From: Trichoplusia ni
Lineage: Eukaryota; Arthropoda; Insecta; Lepidoptera; Noctuidae
Direction of reading: 5' to 3'
DNA: 64,000 nucleotides
Assembly: GCF_003590095.1 (NCBI RefSeq)
Contig: NC_039494.1
Location: forward strand, 9,052,001-9,116,000
Positions 24,739-34,411 of this stretch are shown piece after piece. A program made the translations under genes and the position numbers. Below the pieces are notes generated by a model. It was not told the origin of the DNA. It made no database searches and worked only from the letters and a program-made list of their open reading frames with translations. Numbering within the stretch: the stretch's first letter is position 1; each line of letters starts with the position of its first letter.

Positions 24739-24889
24739 TGCTAAATATGAAGAAAGTTGGTTTTAATTACATGTGGTCCTATTATTCCTGTTCAAAGTAA
24801 CAACATTAAAAGTTATTCAAGATGAACATCATAAAAGTTGCTACAGAAATTAGTCAAAAAGCCGTTGAGATTATACACTGCTACTAAAT

Positions 24890-24985
24890 CCAAATGAACA
24901 ACATGCAGCTGTAAGTTGCAAACTGACTGTCGCGGGTTCAATCCCCGATTAGGACAAGCATTAGTGTTATCTTAAACCTGAAATC
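24890..24985 (+). mobile_element. SINE-A fragment
   Basis: TGTCGCGGGTTCAATCCCCG and GACAAGCATTAGTG; the head is degraded. Confidence 0.55.
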
Positions 24986-25920
24986 GTCCGTTAACAAAAA
25001 TGTTAAAAAAAAAATCTACTCGTTAGGTTATGGAGTAGATCTAAATAAGTAGTCTGAAAACTCTACATAACATGATATTTCCCTTTAAACAAAACTTATC
25101 CCTACTTCAAAATGAAGAAACCTAAGAGGTATGAAGGCAAAATAAAAATGAAACAAAATCCCATTTCAATTATATTTTATTTATATATAACAAAATAAAC
25201 ACCAGATGGTTATCCCAAAATGTCTACAACTATTAACAACTTGAGTACTAATACATTTAGTATACATTATTCAATTTAATTGATTAAGTTGATTACATTT
25301 AAATTGAATATTACAATTCAATTGAATAATTGATGAACATTTGGTTGTCAATTCGTATTTCGTTCGCTACAATTCTCGGATCTATATTATTTTTAGTCAT
25401 AACTACTCGTTTATTAAGTTTTTAATTCATTTAATTCGTAGAATAATTTAGGAAGATTTACAAGAAAATAATGAGTATTTTACAAAAGAAAAAAAAGCAT
25501 CTTTGGAAATTTTAATTAATGTAGTTTGATACCTGTATCCAAAAACGATTCATAACAAAGTATTGTTTGTGACTGTCATGTTGTCTCATTCAAGAGAGAC
25601 AAGAGACATTTTAAAACATCACTTCGTTAATTATTGTTAATGGAATGAATGCTGCAAAATATAACAACAATATCTTGTAAATTGTGTTGCAAAATAAATC
25701 TATTAGCCCTTCTATATAAATAAATATATATTTTCTATATATAGGAAAAAAATGCATTGTTTATAAAGACTATGCCCAAATAATCAATTGAGTAAAAACT
25801 AGTGATTTTGAGCAAATTAGTGAGCTTTTAACTTTATTGTGTACTTAAAAAAAGTGCTTTATTTAAATTACATGAGTGTTAGTAAACCATTATATTAACT
25901 CAAAATTATATTTTAAATAT

Positions 25921-26095
25921 GATTGCACGGTGTGGTGTGTGATCATCACGCAAAACCCACTGCGTGAAGTGTGTCGAACCATCGGATAAGCATTTGTGTG
26001 ATCCACGAATGCTTGTTCTGAGTCTGGGTGTCTTTTTGCATGCGACTTGAATGTTTGTGACACTCCCGCGACACAAAGATAAAATCATTTTTAAA
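25921..26095 (+). mobile_element. SINE-A copy
   Basis: AACCCACTGCGTGAAGTGTG, GATCCACGAATGCTTGTTCT and GCGACACAAAGATAAAATC. Confidence 0.75.
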
Positions 26096-26473
26096 GAAAT
26101 TTAACTACATACCTATTAAAACAAAATGCCCTTTATAATAAATAAACAAGAATATTTTTAACCTATAAATCTGTCTTTACAAAAATAAATTTGAGAACTT
26201 TTAATTACCTACATGAAATGCAATGTATAATAATTGTCAATTATAATAAATGCATTGTTTTTACATGGCTTTCGTTAACAATTTACATAATCCGTGTTTT
26301 ATTATGTACATTAATATATATTTTAGATGAAATCGCTATGATAAGCAAAATATAGAGGCAATGTATGTATTTCAATTGAATGAGATCTTCGTAGACAACC
26401 TTTTTGGCAAAAGCGACAAGAATGCGTTCTTTTCATTCAAAACGCGATTAATTTATGCGATTTTGACAGCGAT

Positions 26474-26653
26474 CAGTGCCGTATTATCCATAAGGCACTT
26501 TAGGCCAGTGCCTAGGGGCCCACCACCAAAGTAGGCAAGCTCGATAAATTTTTCACTGAATGAAAACACTTGAACTACAACACTTTAACTTGAACCAGGG
26601 GGCCCCCACTCCCTTGTTGCCTCGGGGCCCCTGGACACCTAGATCCGGCCCTG
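26474..26653. mobile_element. 180-bp non-autonomous hAT-type element with 8-bp target duplication
   Basis: Terminal repeats CAGTGCCG and CGGCCCTG (inverse CAGGGCCG) are hAT-like. The element is flanked by the identical octamer ACAGCGAT at 26466-26473 and 26654-26661, the 8-bp duplication typical of hAT transposition. The interior is GC-rich (GGGGCCC runs) and has no transposase. Confidence 0.85.
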
Positions 26654-26979
26654 ACAGCGATATCGCAATATTTTTGCTGCCATATTGCTTTGTAGTTTCG
26701 ATAATATCACTACTGTTTTCTCAAAGTATATTTGTGTTTCATTATATTTTGTAAAACATAGCGATTTAAATTTGTGCGTTTACAATTAAAATAATTAACA
26801 AAAACTCACCCAAAATAACCCTCTACAAAAATAATATTAAACCAACAAAACATTAACACTTTTATTTTACAATATTTCATTTAAATAAACTCACAATTCC
26901 TTTATTTAAGACAATTTGAGTTTAAGGGAGACACCTGCAATATTCTCACGGCTATATTCAAGAACGACGATCAAAATAA

Positions 26980-27211
26980 TAAATAAATAAATGCGGACAA
27001 CATCACATACATTGTTCTGAACCCAAAGTAAGTTGCGAAAGCACTTGTGTTATGGAATTCAGATACAACGAAGGTACCACAAACACCCAGACCCGAGACA
27101 ATGTAGAAATTTGAATATTTACAATGACCCGACCGGGGATCGAACCCGGGACCTCAGAGCTAGCGACACCTTGAAATCGGTATGTACGCCACTCGATCGC
27201 GGAGGTCGTCG
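26980..27211 (-). mobile_element. SINE-C copy
   Basis: Minus strand: GACGACCTCCGCGATCGAGT head; the plus side starts AATAAATAAATAAATGCGGA. Confidence 0.9.
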
Positions 27212-27268
27212 AAATATAAAATGTCACTCTCTTTGTCACCGTGAAGTGGAATGTGGAGACGGACATTT

Positions 27269-27482
27269 TCCCACGTTTTTATACACTCACTTTTCTTGTT
27301 TGTTTGTTTGTTGTTCCGGTTGGATATCTGCAACTTAATTTTGAGTCGGGAAGTGCCTCAAAATAAATTTGCAAAAATTTTCTCCAAATCCGATGACAAT
27401 GTAATTTACAACTACAAAAACGGTTGGACCTATTTTGATAAAATTTTAGGACCTTTAAAAATGTATGTTTTTAGATTTTAGA
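27269..27482 (-). repeat. Repeat-D copy
   Basis: CCCACGTTTTTATACACTCA, TGTTCCGGTTGGATATCTGC, GATAAAATTTTAGGACC. Confidence 0.8.
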
Positions 27483-27746
27483 ATTATTAAAACGTCAAGT
27501 TCTTGAATACAGCTGAGCGACTATTGGTATATTTCTTAAATGGCTTAATAATTTAAACTGTTTTTACACAATTCGCCATTGTTTCATATTATAATTTTAC
27601 AAGAACTGTCGACGATTTGAGTTATAGATATAGAAATCTACACTATATTAATGTGAGATACATTCGCTATAGCACCGACTATACTGCTATAAATTACGAA
27701 ATAGAAGATTTTAGAAATACTTGACATTAGACCTCAAAGATCCTCA

Positions 27747-27829
27747 ATTTCGCTATTTACAAAGGCTGTTGAATAAATGGCAATTGGATTTAATTAGACA
27801 CTACATCGTAAATAGCAGAATTGGGGCCT
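27747..27829. mobile_element. MITE-8 short copy
   Basis: CGCTATTTACAAAGGCTG at left, GTAAATAGCAGAATTGGGGC at right. Confidence 0.65.
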
Positions 27830-27924
27830 AGAAAGGTATGTACAGAGTTTCATGACAAAAATAAGAAGGGATTCTAATTAGCTTGCAGTTTTTTAACTAT
27901 ATCACAAAAGTTAAGTTATTGATG

Positions 27925-28003
27925 TTTATCGGGGTCACCCGACTAGTTTCGGACCCAACCGGAGTCCTTAATCATGAGCTGACGCGGCGGAAAGTGAGCG
28001 AAC
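27925..28003. mobile_element. MITE-3 core fragment
   Basis: Only the core remains: TTATCGGGGTCACCCGACTA to GAGCTGACGCGGCGG. Confidence 0.65.
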
Positions 28004-28537
28004 GAAAATCTGCCTCACAAATATTTGGTTTAGCAAGTTTTATCGTTATATTTACAATATTAGTATAGATAACTGAATAGTCAATTATAAATATTAATAT
28101 TGAAAATGTGAAACTTATCTGTGTGTTCGTCACGCGGTCAATGGCGAACCAATTAATTGATTATCTTGAGATAATAGTCTAATAAATTAAAACATCAAGT
28201 ATGTCTATAAAATTCGTATTCCTCCACCTACAATCATGTACTTTATTTCAATTACAGAAAAATACACTGTACGAATTTAGTAGTAACGTTTTTTCAATTA
28301 ATTGAATATCACTTACAATTTAATTCAATAAATTGATTATAATTAATTACAATAATGGAATAATTGTTACTTTGAATAAGGTTAATAAACGTTTAACTAG
28401 AGTGGCACAACATCAAATAAAACACAGCACTTTTTTGAAATCGCTTAATAAATCTATGGATTTTTTGTCGTCTAAAAATTAGAGTATTTTAAGCTTATAC
28501 ACAACTTATAGACATTTTCATAGCACGAGACCTAGAT

Positions 28538-28680
28538 TATTAAATGATGTAACGGTTTACTCACGCGTATTTATCGGGGTAGCCCGACTAGTTTCGGACC
28601 CAACCGGAGTCCTTAATCATGAGCAGACGCGGCGGGATCGCGAGTCAGTTCGACTCGCAATCCCGCCGCGTCTGTTTGTT
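28538..28680. mobile_element. MITE-3 copy with one outer arm and an inner palindrome
   Basis: The left outer arm and core are intact. The inner pair GACGCGGCGGGATCGCGAGT / ACTCGCAATCCCGCCGCGTC is present, and the right outer arm is missing. Confidence 0.8.
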
Positions 28681-28810
28681 CCACCTAATATTCAAAACGC
28701 CCGAACCGATTAACTCCAATGGCAACAGTTTTCAATATTTTGCAAGATACTTGACACCATTGGTCCGATATTGTTTCTATATAATCAAATATTGTCTGTT
28801 CTGCTACACT

Positions 28811-28985
28811 CATAGGTCACCACGCCAAACCCACTGCGAATGACGTGTTGGGGGTTCGATTACCGGGTATGACAATCATTTGTGTGATCTACGAATCCTT
28901 GTTCCGAATTAAGGTGCCTTTGTGCGTCGGATTTGACTGACAATGAAACGGTACAGAAGGATTAAATTCTTCATAGCAGGTAATT
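28811..28985 (+). mobile_element. SINE-A copy
   Basis: GGTCACCACGCCAAACCCAC, GGGGGTTCGATTACCGGGTA and AGAAGGATTAAATTCTTCAT. Confidence 0.75.
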
Positions 28986-29608
28986 TTAGTGTTTCGTAAC
29001 CTAAACCTTAAAATTACCTGTAAGGAACCCTATTATTAACACTTTGCCATTCTAAATTTCTTTAAAAAGATAGATTGTAGTAGATGTATTATTATTCCGA
29101 TATTTTTTTTCTTGTATTTCCTTGTATCTTTAATTTATATTAAAATTTCTAAGTCGATATAAGTTACTGTTCTTGATAATAAGTTATGTTTTATGTGTAT
29201 ATGAGTAGTGTAATTGGTTTTTACCGTTCTATTCTATTCAATAAATAAATAAATGTAACATTCATATTTTACAATATGGGTAGATTCTACGTCTTTCTAG
29301 CTAGGCTATGGTATAGCCTGTATTAAAATTTCCGTTTTCTAACATCAGATCACCGTTTGATCAAGCTTTGTGCGGTAGTCCGAATCATTCTTAGCTGATT
29401 ATATTTGAGTTTTAACTCTTGTTAAACGTTAATACCTTAACAAACTTACAGTTTAAGTTTAACTATACATGGATTAGTTAGCAGTTAATTTCGCTTAACT
29501 ATTCGTTTAGTCGCAACCATTATAACTAGCTACGGTGGTTTGCCCATTCCCCACTATCTAATACTACACTCCCACTACTGGACTCAGCTGAAAAAGAAAC
29601 ATTTTTTT

Positions 29609-29614
29609 TATTAG
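29609..29614 (-). promoter_or_regulatory. Candidate poly(A) signal for the anchor/FFAT gene
   Basis: TTTATT on the plus strand (AATAAA on the minus strand) lies about 540 bases beyond the stop. A second lies near 29724. There is no other support. Confidence 0.25.
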
Positions 29615-29961
29615 TTTTTTTTTACTGGAAGTAAAAAAATTGTTTTGAGTTTCAAAATGTCAATATAAGAAAATAGTTACAGTATTTTCCACTGACTCAA
29701 TTTTGCATTTTACTTGAATATGTTTTATTAAAAGTAAAAAAACTTTAACTTAAAACATTTTCAATAGAATTAAAAAGATCAGATGGCATGTCCATATTAT
29801 CCAATCATCGGACACTCAATTCAAACTTATTTTGAAATCTTAATTTCATCAAAGCTTGCTTCATAACTTTTATAAGTTACTTTATCTTAATCTCTTCTGA
29901 CACTTTTTCTAAAGCCTTCTGCTGTGCAAAGGAGACCTCCTTCTACCAAACTTTCATTATT

Positions 29962-30070
29962 AATGATGCAACGGTTTACTCACGCGTATTTATCGGGATT
30001 TGCCCGACTAGTATTCCCGATAAATACGCGTGAGTAAACCGTTGCATCATTCTCACGATAGTTACTATCA
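29962..30070. mobile_element. Short MITE-3 copy, outer arms only
   Basis: ATGATGCAACGGTTTACTCA and its near-perfect inverse TGAGTAAACCGTTGCATCAT lie close together. The GC-rich core is deleted, leaving a compact hairpin. Confidence 0.8.
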
Positions 30071-30150
30071 AAAAACTTTCTTAAGTAAAAAATTGGACCT
30101 ATGCAAAATTAAAAATAAATCATCTTCCTTACCTATGAATGTTGTCACAG

Positions 30151-33100
30151 CTAGGTCACGTTTTTGACTGGAGTGGCCGGTGTTTCCACTGTGATCTTTG
30201 GGGAGTCCTGTGAAAATACAAATAAAATGATATTATAAGTTTGAACTAAAATGATGAAATAAATATTTTATGGTAATACTGGTACTTTTCCACTATTCAC
30301 AATGGCCAATGAATGAATGGAAATTGGGATTGAATTTGACACTATTCGCATTCTCCTAAAGTGAATAGCGGGATCCACAACATGTCGCGCCCATTGGATT
30401 TGGCGTGGTGACCTCAACCACTCGGATATCCGTGCTGACATAGACAGTTATAACTAGAGCCAACACGACAAGAAGATCTTAATAATCTTGCCTTGTTGTT
30501 CAATGTATTTATAAAATACTAGCTGATGCCTGCGACTTTGTCTGCGCAAGATTAGCTATTTCTAGTAGCTTATTCTAGTGTTTTTTAGCCGTTACTGTCC
30601 TACTTCAGGGCAAAGACCTCCCTTAGGTTTTAATTCTAGTTTTGCGTTAGAAACAATATAAGTAGGGATTCCTGGAGAGAATGAGAGTCGCAGACTATCG
30701 GGCAGGGATCCTCGGTACAACGGTATATCTCAGAAGCCTGCGAACGTCTCAGGAGACTTGTGCGCTTCTGGAGGGAGCTGGGATGGCTGGACTGACAGCC
30801 TCCCAAAGCCACCTGACGCACAATGGGAAGACTTGGAGCCTACGTGCGGTAAAGGGAGGCCATCACGAGTAAGTAGGTGTAAAGTATGATGTTACCTCGT
30901 CAGGTAGTTCTGAGATTGCGTGTCCGTTCCGCAGCGACTCTCGAAGCGTGTCGTCATCGTCTTCGTCCGTCGGCACGTCGTAGAACTCTTCACTGTCTAG
31001 TTCACCATCTGTACCTAAAAAAATGAGCATTGGATATTAGATTCATTGGGCCTTTGGTAAAAATATCCGAATTGTATGTCTGCATATAAAAAATAATCTA
31101 AATACTCCAGTATTGCTTGAAAATTTTCTAGATACATGGGATGATCTTTGCGTAGCAATGGATCAATAAAAAGTTGTTATTACTAGTTTATAAATATTTG
31201 GAAATAATTTGCAAGATGAAACGAACAAATAGGCTTAAGTTAAATAGAGAATTGACATTCGTAGGGCCATATCTACAGTACCTATAATATGCAAGGAATT
31301 ATACCGTAATGTTCGACCATGTTAGAGGCTATATTGGTACAACCCGCCTAACACGGAGATAGCTTCCGATTTAAAGTATTTTACTGGAATAAGCTGTGTT
31401 CCGGTGCATGGGCATTGATACTTTCCATGTCGATCTTAATTGAATCTTATTCTATTTCATTTACAATCCATAATTGCATAACTCACCTAGCACAGACTGG
31501 TTGTTAGTGAAATACTCCGAGTCGCAGGCATAGCTTTGTTGCGGCTCGACGCCGTTGGGCGCCGGCAATTACTTTGTGGTGTTTTAAATATAGTCTTATA
31601 GCTCTTAACTTAGAGTATATTATTGTATAACTCACCGAGCACAGACTGGTAGTCAGTAAAATACTCCGAGTCAGACGCATAGCTCTGTTCGGGCGCGTCG
31701 GGAGCGTCCCCGCTGGGCGCCGGCTTGACGGGCCGCACCCGCCGCGTGCGACGCTGCTTCATGCGCCGAATATTACTGGGGAGATGACAATCATGGTTTA
31801 ATGGTCCATTCATAGGATTTATATACGACACATTACATTAACTATAGAAATCAGTCAACCCTGTCCCACTTATTTCCAAATTGAACAAGTCTAACCAGCC
31901 AACCATTCTACTATACTTTATTCTATTATACTTAGAGCCAATTTTTCAATCGCCAGATAACTTTTATCCGACGAATATGTTTGATGTTTTGACAGCTTTT
32001 GTATTGAAAATATGTCAAACGGCCATATTAATTACTGATATGATGATACTCCATTAAAATTGTATCAAAATCTTTTCAGTCGTTTTTATAGCAAATGGCA
32101 TTGTCATTGAAGTTTGAAGCTACACCGAAAATTTCAGCCTGCTAGCTTATCAGGCTGAAAATTGATTTACAAAAATCAAACCGGTACAACAAAAACACAA
32201 GAAAAGTGAGTGTATAAAAATGTGGGAACCCATTTCATTTCCTTTACAAAATAATTCAATATTTTTAAACAACTGAAATAAAGTCGTTCAGTCCTCTGAC
32301 ATTGCAGTCCAGCTGTTAGTGTGACACCTGCATGAGGAACATAGTAGAAGCAATTTCATTAAGATTATCTGTCTATTCTATAGCCTACTTACGTTTCCTT
32401 CTGCAATTCTCTGAGTGCTTCAAGTTCTGACCTCATCGATGTCACCTGCTTGTCCAATCTCGCTACTTCTCTCACTAAAAGAAGGTAAATTTATTTTTAT
32501 TCGTAAACTACCCACATGTTAATAAGTGTTGTGATCAATGTGTATTTTGTGGTACTTCTTGAATAGAAAAAGGGCTAATATTTCAGTGTTATATTTCATT
32601 TCGTAATCTTTATTTTAGTTTCACATTGGGTTTTTGTCATAATTAAAATGTCGGTAATACAAAAGACACTAAGATTGTTTAACTTTTTAAATAGCTATAC
32701 TTAGCAAAGGGAGTATATTTGTGAAATATTTTTTTTTGTATAAACTGGGTAGGTACCTCAGTCTTACTTACATCCCTTCATTCCAATCAGACAAATGCTA
32801 TAAAGAATATAGGAAAAGATTATAAAGGTTTAATTGTCATTGGGAATCAAACCTATTGCACAGAGATCATTAGCATGGTTCTCTTTGCAATTGATTAATT
32901 ATAAAATAAAAATTTAACTATTTTATTGGAATGATAAAGGCATAATGACAGTAGGCAAAACCACAAGGCATACCTAGTCTATTATAATAATGGCAATTAC
33001 TGCTAACTCATTGAGCATAATAGATTGTGTCATTATAGAAAAGCAAGGCTGCAAGTCATAATATAGGCTACTGATAAGACGAAATTATACGTTACAATTA

Positions 33101-33461
33101 AATATTTTTAAATTGGAGAAAATTATCGTAGCCTTTTATATATAAAAAAAAAACATTATAGGTACATAACCTGTTTGACATTGCAAGTGCATTGAGGTAG
33201 TTATGAAAAGTCTTTAAACCTGTACATTGTTAATGTTTTAATTTACATACAGCAGAAAAACGGCAATCAAGTTCGTTAAAATGTACACGAGACAGTTTTT
33301 CCGCTGACGAAATTTTTAAAACATTTTTACTAACCTAACATAGCCCTCCTCTTCTCGGCATATATTTGCTCGTAAATAAATACGCCGGCGGCTCCAACGA
33401 TGCCCACAATAGCAGCTCCAACCATTGCCCGAGGCGACAAGAAGTTATTCATGCTGTTCAT
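30151..33461 (-). CDS. Small membrane-anchored FFAT-motif protein, RMDN3/PTPIP51-like N-terminal architecture
   Basis: Five exons on the minus strand: 33461-33335, 32474-32393, 31775-31636, 31014-30896 and 30207-30151. They join in frame to 525 bases (174 residues plus TAG). Start ATG is at 33461-33459, with a second in-frame ATG at 33452-33450. Residues about 12-30 form one hydrophobic Ala/Gly/Val/Ile segment followed by KRR. Residues about 43-70 are a short coiled coil rich in Arg, Glu and Leu, followed by a basic patch (MKQRRTRRVRP). Residues about 100-117 read SDSEYFTDYQSVLG. Then comes an acidic stretch with EEFYDVPTDED, close to the FFAT consensus EFFDAxE that binds VAP proteins at ER contact sites. 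RMDN3/PTPIP51 has the order membrane anchor, coiled coil, FFAT, TPR; here the frame stops before any TPR. It is head to head with eggless. The exon structure is strong; the family assignment is tentative. Confidence 0.75.
30288..30375. mobile_element. MITE-8 short copy
   Basis: CACTATTCACAATGGCCAAT followed by AAAGTGAATAGCGGG; it lies just outside the last coding exon of the anchor/FFAT gene. Confidence 0.6.
30382..30440 (-). mobile_element. SINE-A head fragment
   Basis: The minus strand reads CACGGATATCCGAGTGGTTG then AGGTCACCACGCC. Confidence 0.7.
30896..31014 (-). CDS. Exon 4 of the anchor/FFAT gene, carrying the FFAT-like motif
   Basis: Encodes GTDGELDSEEFYDVPTDED, then DDDD and a tail ending SELPDE. 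An acidic flank followed by E-F-Y-D-V is what FFAT motifs need for the VAP MSP domain. The borders are an acceptor tttag before GTACAG and a donor gtaaca after GACGAG. Confidence 0.75.
31491..31567 (-). pseudogene. Decayed partial duplicate of exon 3 of the anchor/FFAT gene
   Basis: On the minus strand this stretch reads PAPNGVEPQQSYACDSEY followed by FTNNQSVLG, then a donor gtgagt. It parallels exon 3 (PAPSGDAPDAPEQSYASDSEY, FTDYQSVLG, gtgag). Similarity continues about 15 bases into the downstream intron, so genomic DNA was duplicated. The basic 5' half of exon 3 is missing. The only nearby AG on the minus strand (at about 31571) gives a stop or the wrong frame, so I read it as a pseudo-exon. 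Confidence 0.65.
31936..32040. mobile_element. MITE-2 left half in the anchor/FFAT gene intron
   Basis: Left arm and centre match 6150-6286; the right arm is replaced by a repeat-D copy that starts near 32053. Confidence 0.75.
32053..32230 (+). repeat. Repeat-D copy in the anchor/FFAT gene intron
   Basis: ATTGTATCAAAATCTTTTCA through AAGTGAGTGTATAAAAATGT; it truncates the MITE-2 to its left. Confidence 0.75.
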
Positions 33462-34411
33462 TTTGCGTTTTCTTACAAATACCAAAACCGAATGTAATCA
33501 ATTTCAGGCACTTGTGATTTTCAACTACGTCAACGATGCGACATACAAAATAATGAACAGAAACACTGTTTCGTAACAGAAATATTCAACAAAACACAAA
33601 GTTATAATTACAAACACTTAAAACACAAATTATTTGCGACTTATTTGCGGCGGTGAAATCTTATTTTGCAGGACAAATGAGTTGTTGCAATTAGTTGATT
33701 CCCGTTAAAAATATATGGGTACGGTTTTTGTTATTCAAAACACGTTAAGTTGCAACAAAATTTTACATAATTTCGCTTAATTTCCAAGTGAAATCGGTAG
33801 TCAATCAAAGCAAACAAAATATTTATAGTTGCGTTCCAGCTCAAGATTACGTGGTTTTCTCTAAGAAAAACGAAAAAGAAATATACTTCTATCTTTTTCG
33901 AAAGCCATTTAAAGCACAGAATTTAGGTTATGGAACGCACTGTTCATAGACTAAAAATATTCGATTCATTCTCGTGCGCTACTAGATTCCTAGATTAGAA
34001 GTAACTCAAATCTAGTGTTTGGATATTTAATCCAAAGATCTTTTGGAATATTAACATTTTAAAATATGATCAGATTTCAAGTAAATATCTACCGTAGCTT
34101 AAATTCCAAGTGTGTGGGTCCATCATCTACCTTGGCAACTCTTTCTATTCTGTCACATGTGGTCTGTCAGATTTGAAGCTAAATGTCAAATAAAATGCAT
34201 TTCTGGTGTCGGTTTCGGGTGTTGAATTGTTATTTGTATTACATCAATAACATTGCTTCTTAGAAAGCAATTACCGTCGATAGAAGCATTTATTCATTAA
34301 TAATTAACTCGACACTCTAACACTTGCCGTTAGTACAGTTTCACACAATAATCTCGAATGTAAACTTCGAATTACCCGGATTTTAACGATTTATAATTGA
34401 ATCCAGTCACA
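33462..34411. promoter_or_regulatory. Divergent promoter region between the anchor/FFAT gene and eggless
   Basis: About 950 bases separate the two start codons, which point away from each other. No copy of any repeat family of this window was recognised here, unlike nearly every other stretch of this length. It must hold both 5' UTRs and probably a shared promoter. No clear TATA box or named factor site was identified. Confidence 0.6.

Larger units (their letters stand above)
17115..24760 (+). other. Nf1 3' flank and probable 3' UTR region
   Basis: No convincing coding exon was found on either strand. The stretch carries repeat-D and SINE-B copies, repeat E, several inverted-repeat MITEs (19461-19620, 20069-20503, 21590-21829, 21895-22076, 23114-23275) and long AT-rich DNA. 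An AATAAA at 24733-24738 and many earlier weak signals are candidate poly(A) sites for Nf1. Where the transcript really ends is not visible. Confidence 0.5.
24760..30150. other. Gene-free intergenic DNA
   Basis: No exon with homology or good coding character was seen. It contains SINE-A and SINE-C copies, the hAT element at 26474-26653, a repeat-D copy and three MITE-3 copies. The rest, notably 25000-25920, 26660-26980 and 29000-29960, is AT-rich and unremarkable. Confidence 0.55.

Noticed and set aside
28619..28843. 74-codon open frame starting in a MITE-3 copy.
   Set aside because: Begins inside the palindrome core and shows no coding features.
34397..34411. Upstream in-frame extension of eggless starting from TTG.
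   Set aside because: TTG is not a usual start; the ATG at 34412 has a good context and is the first ATG in frame.
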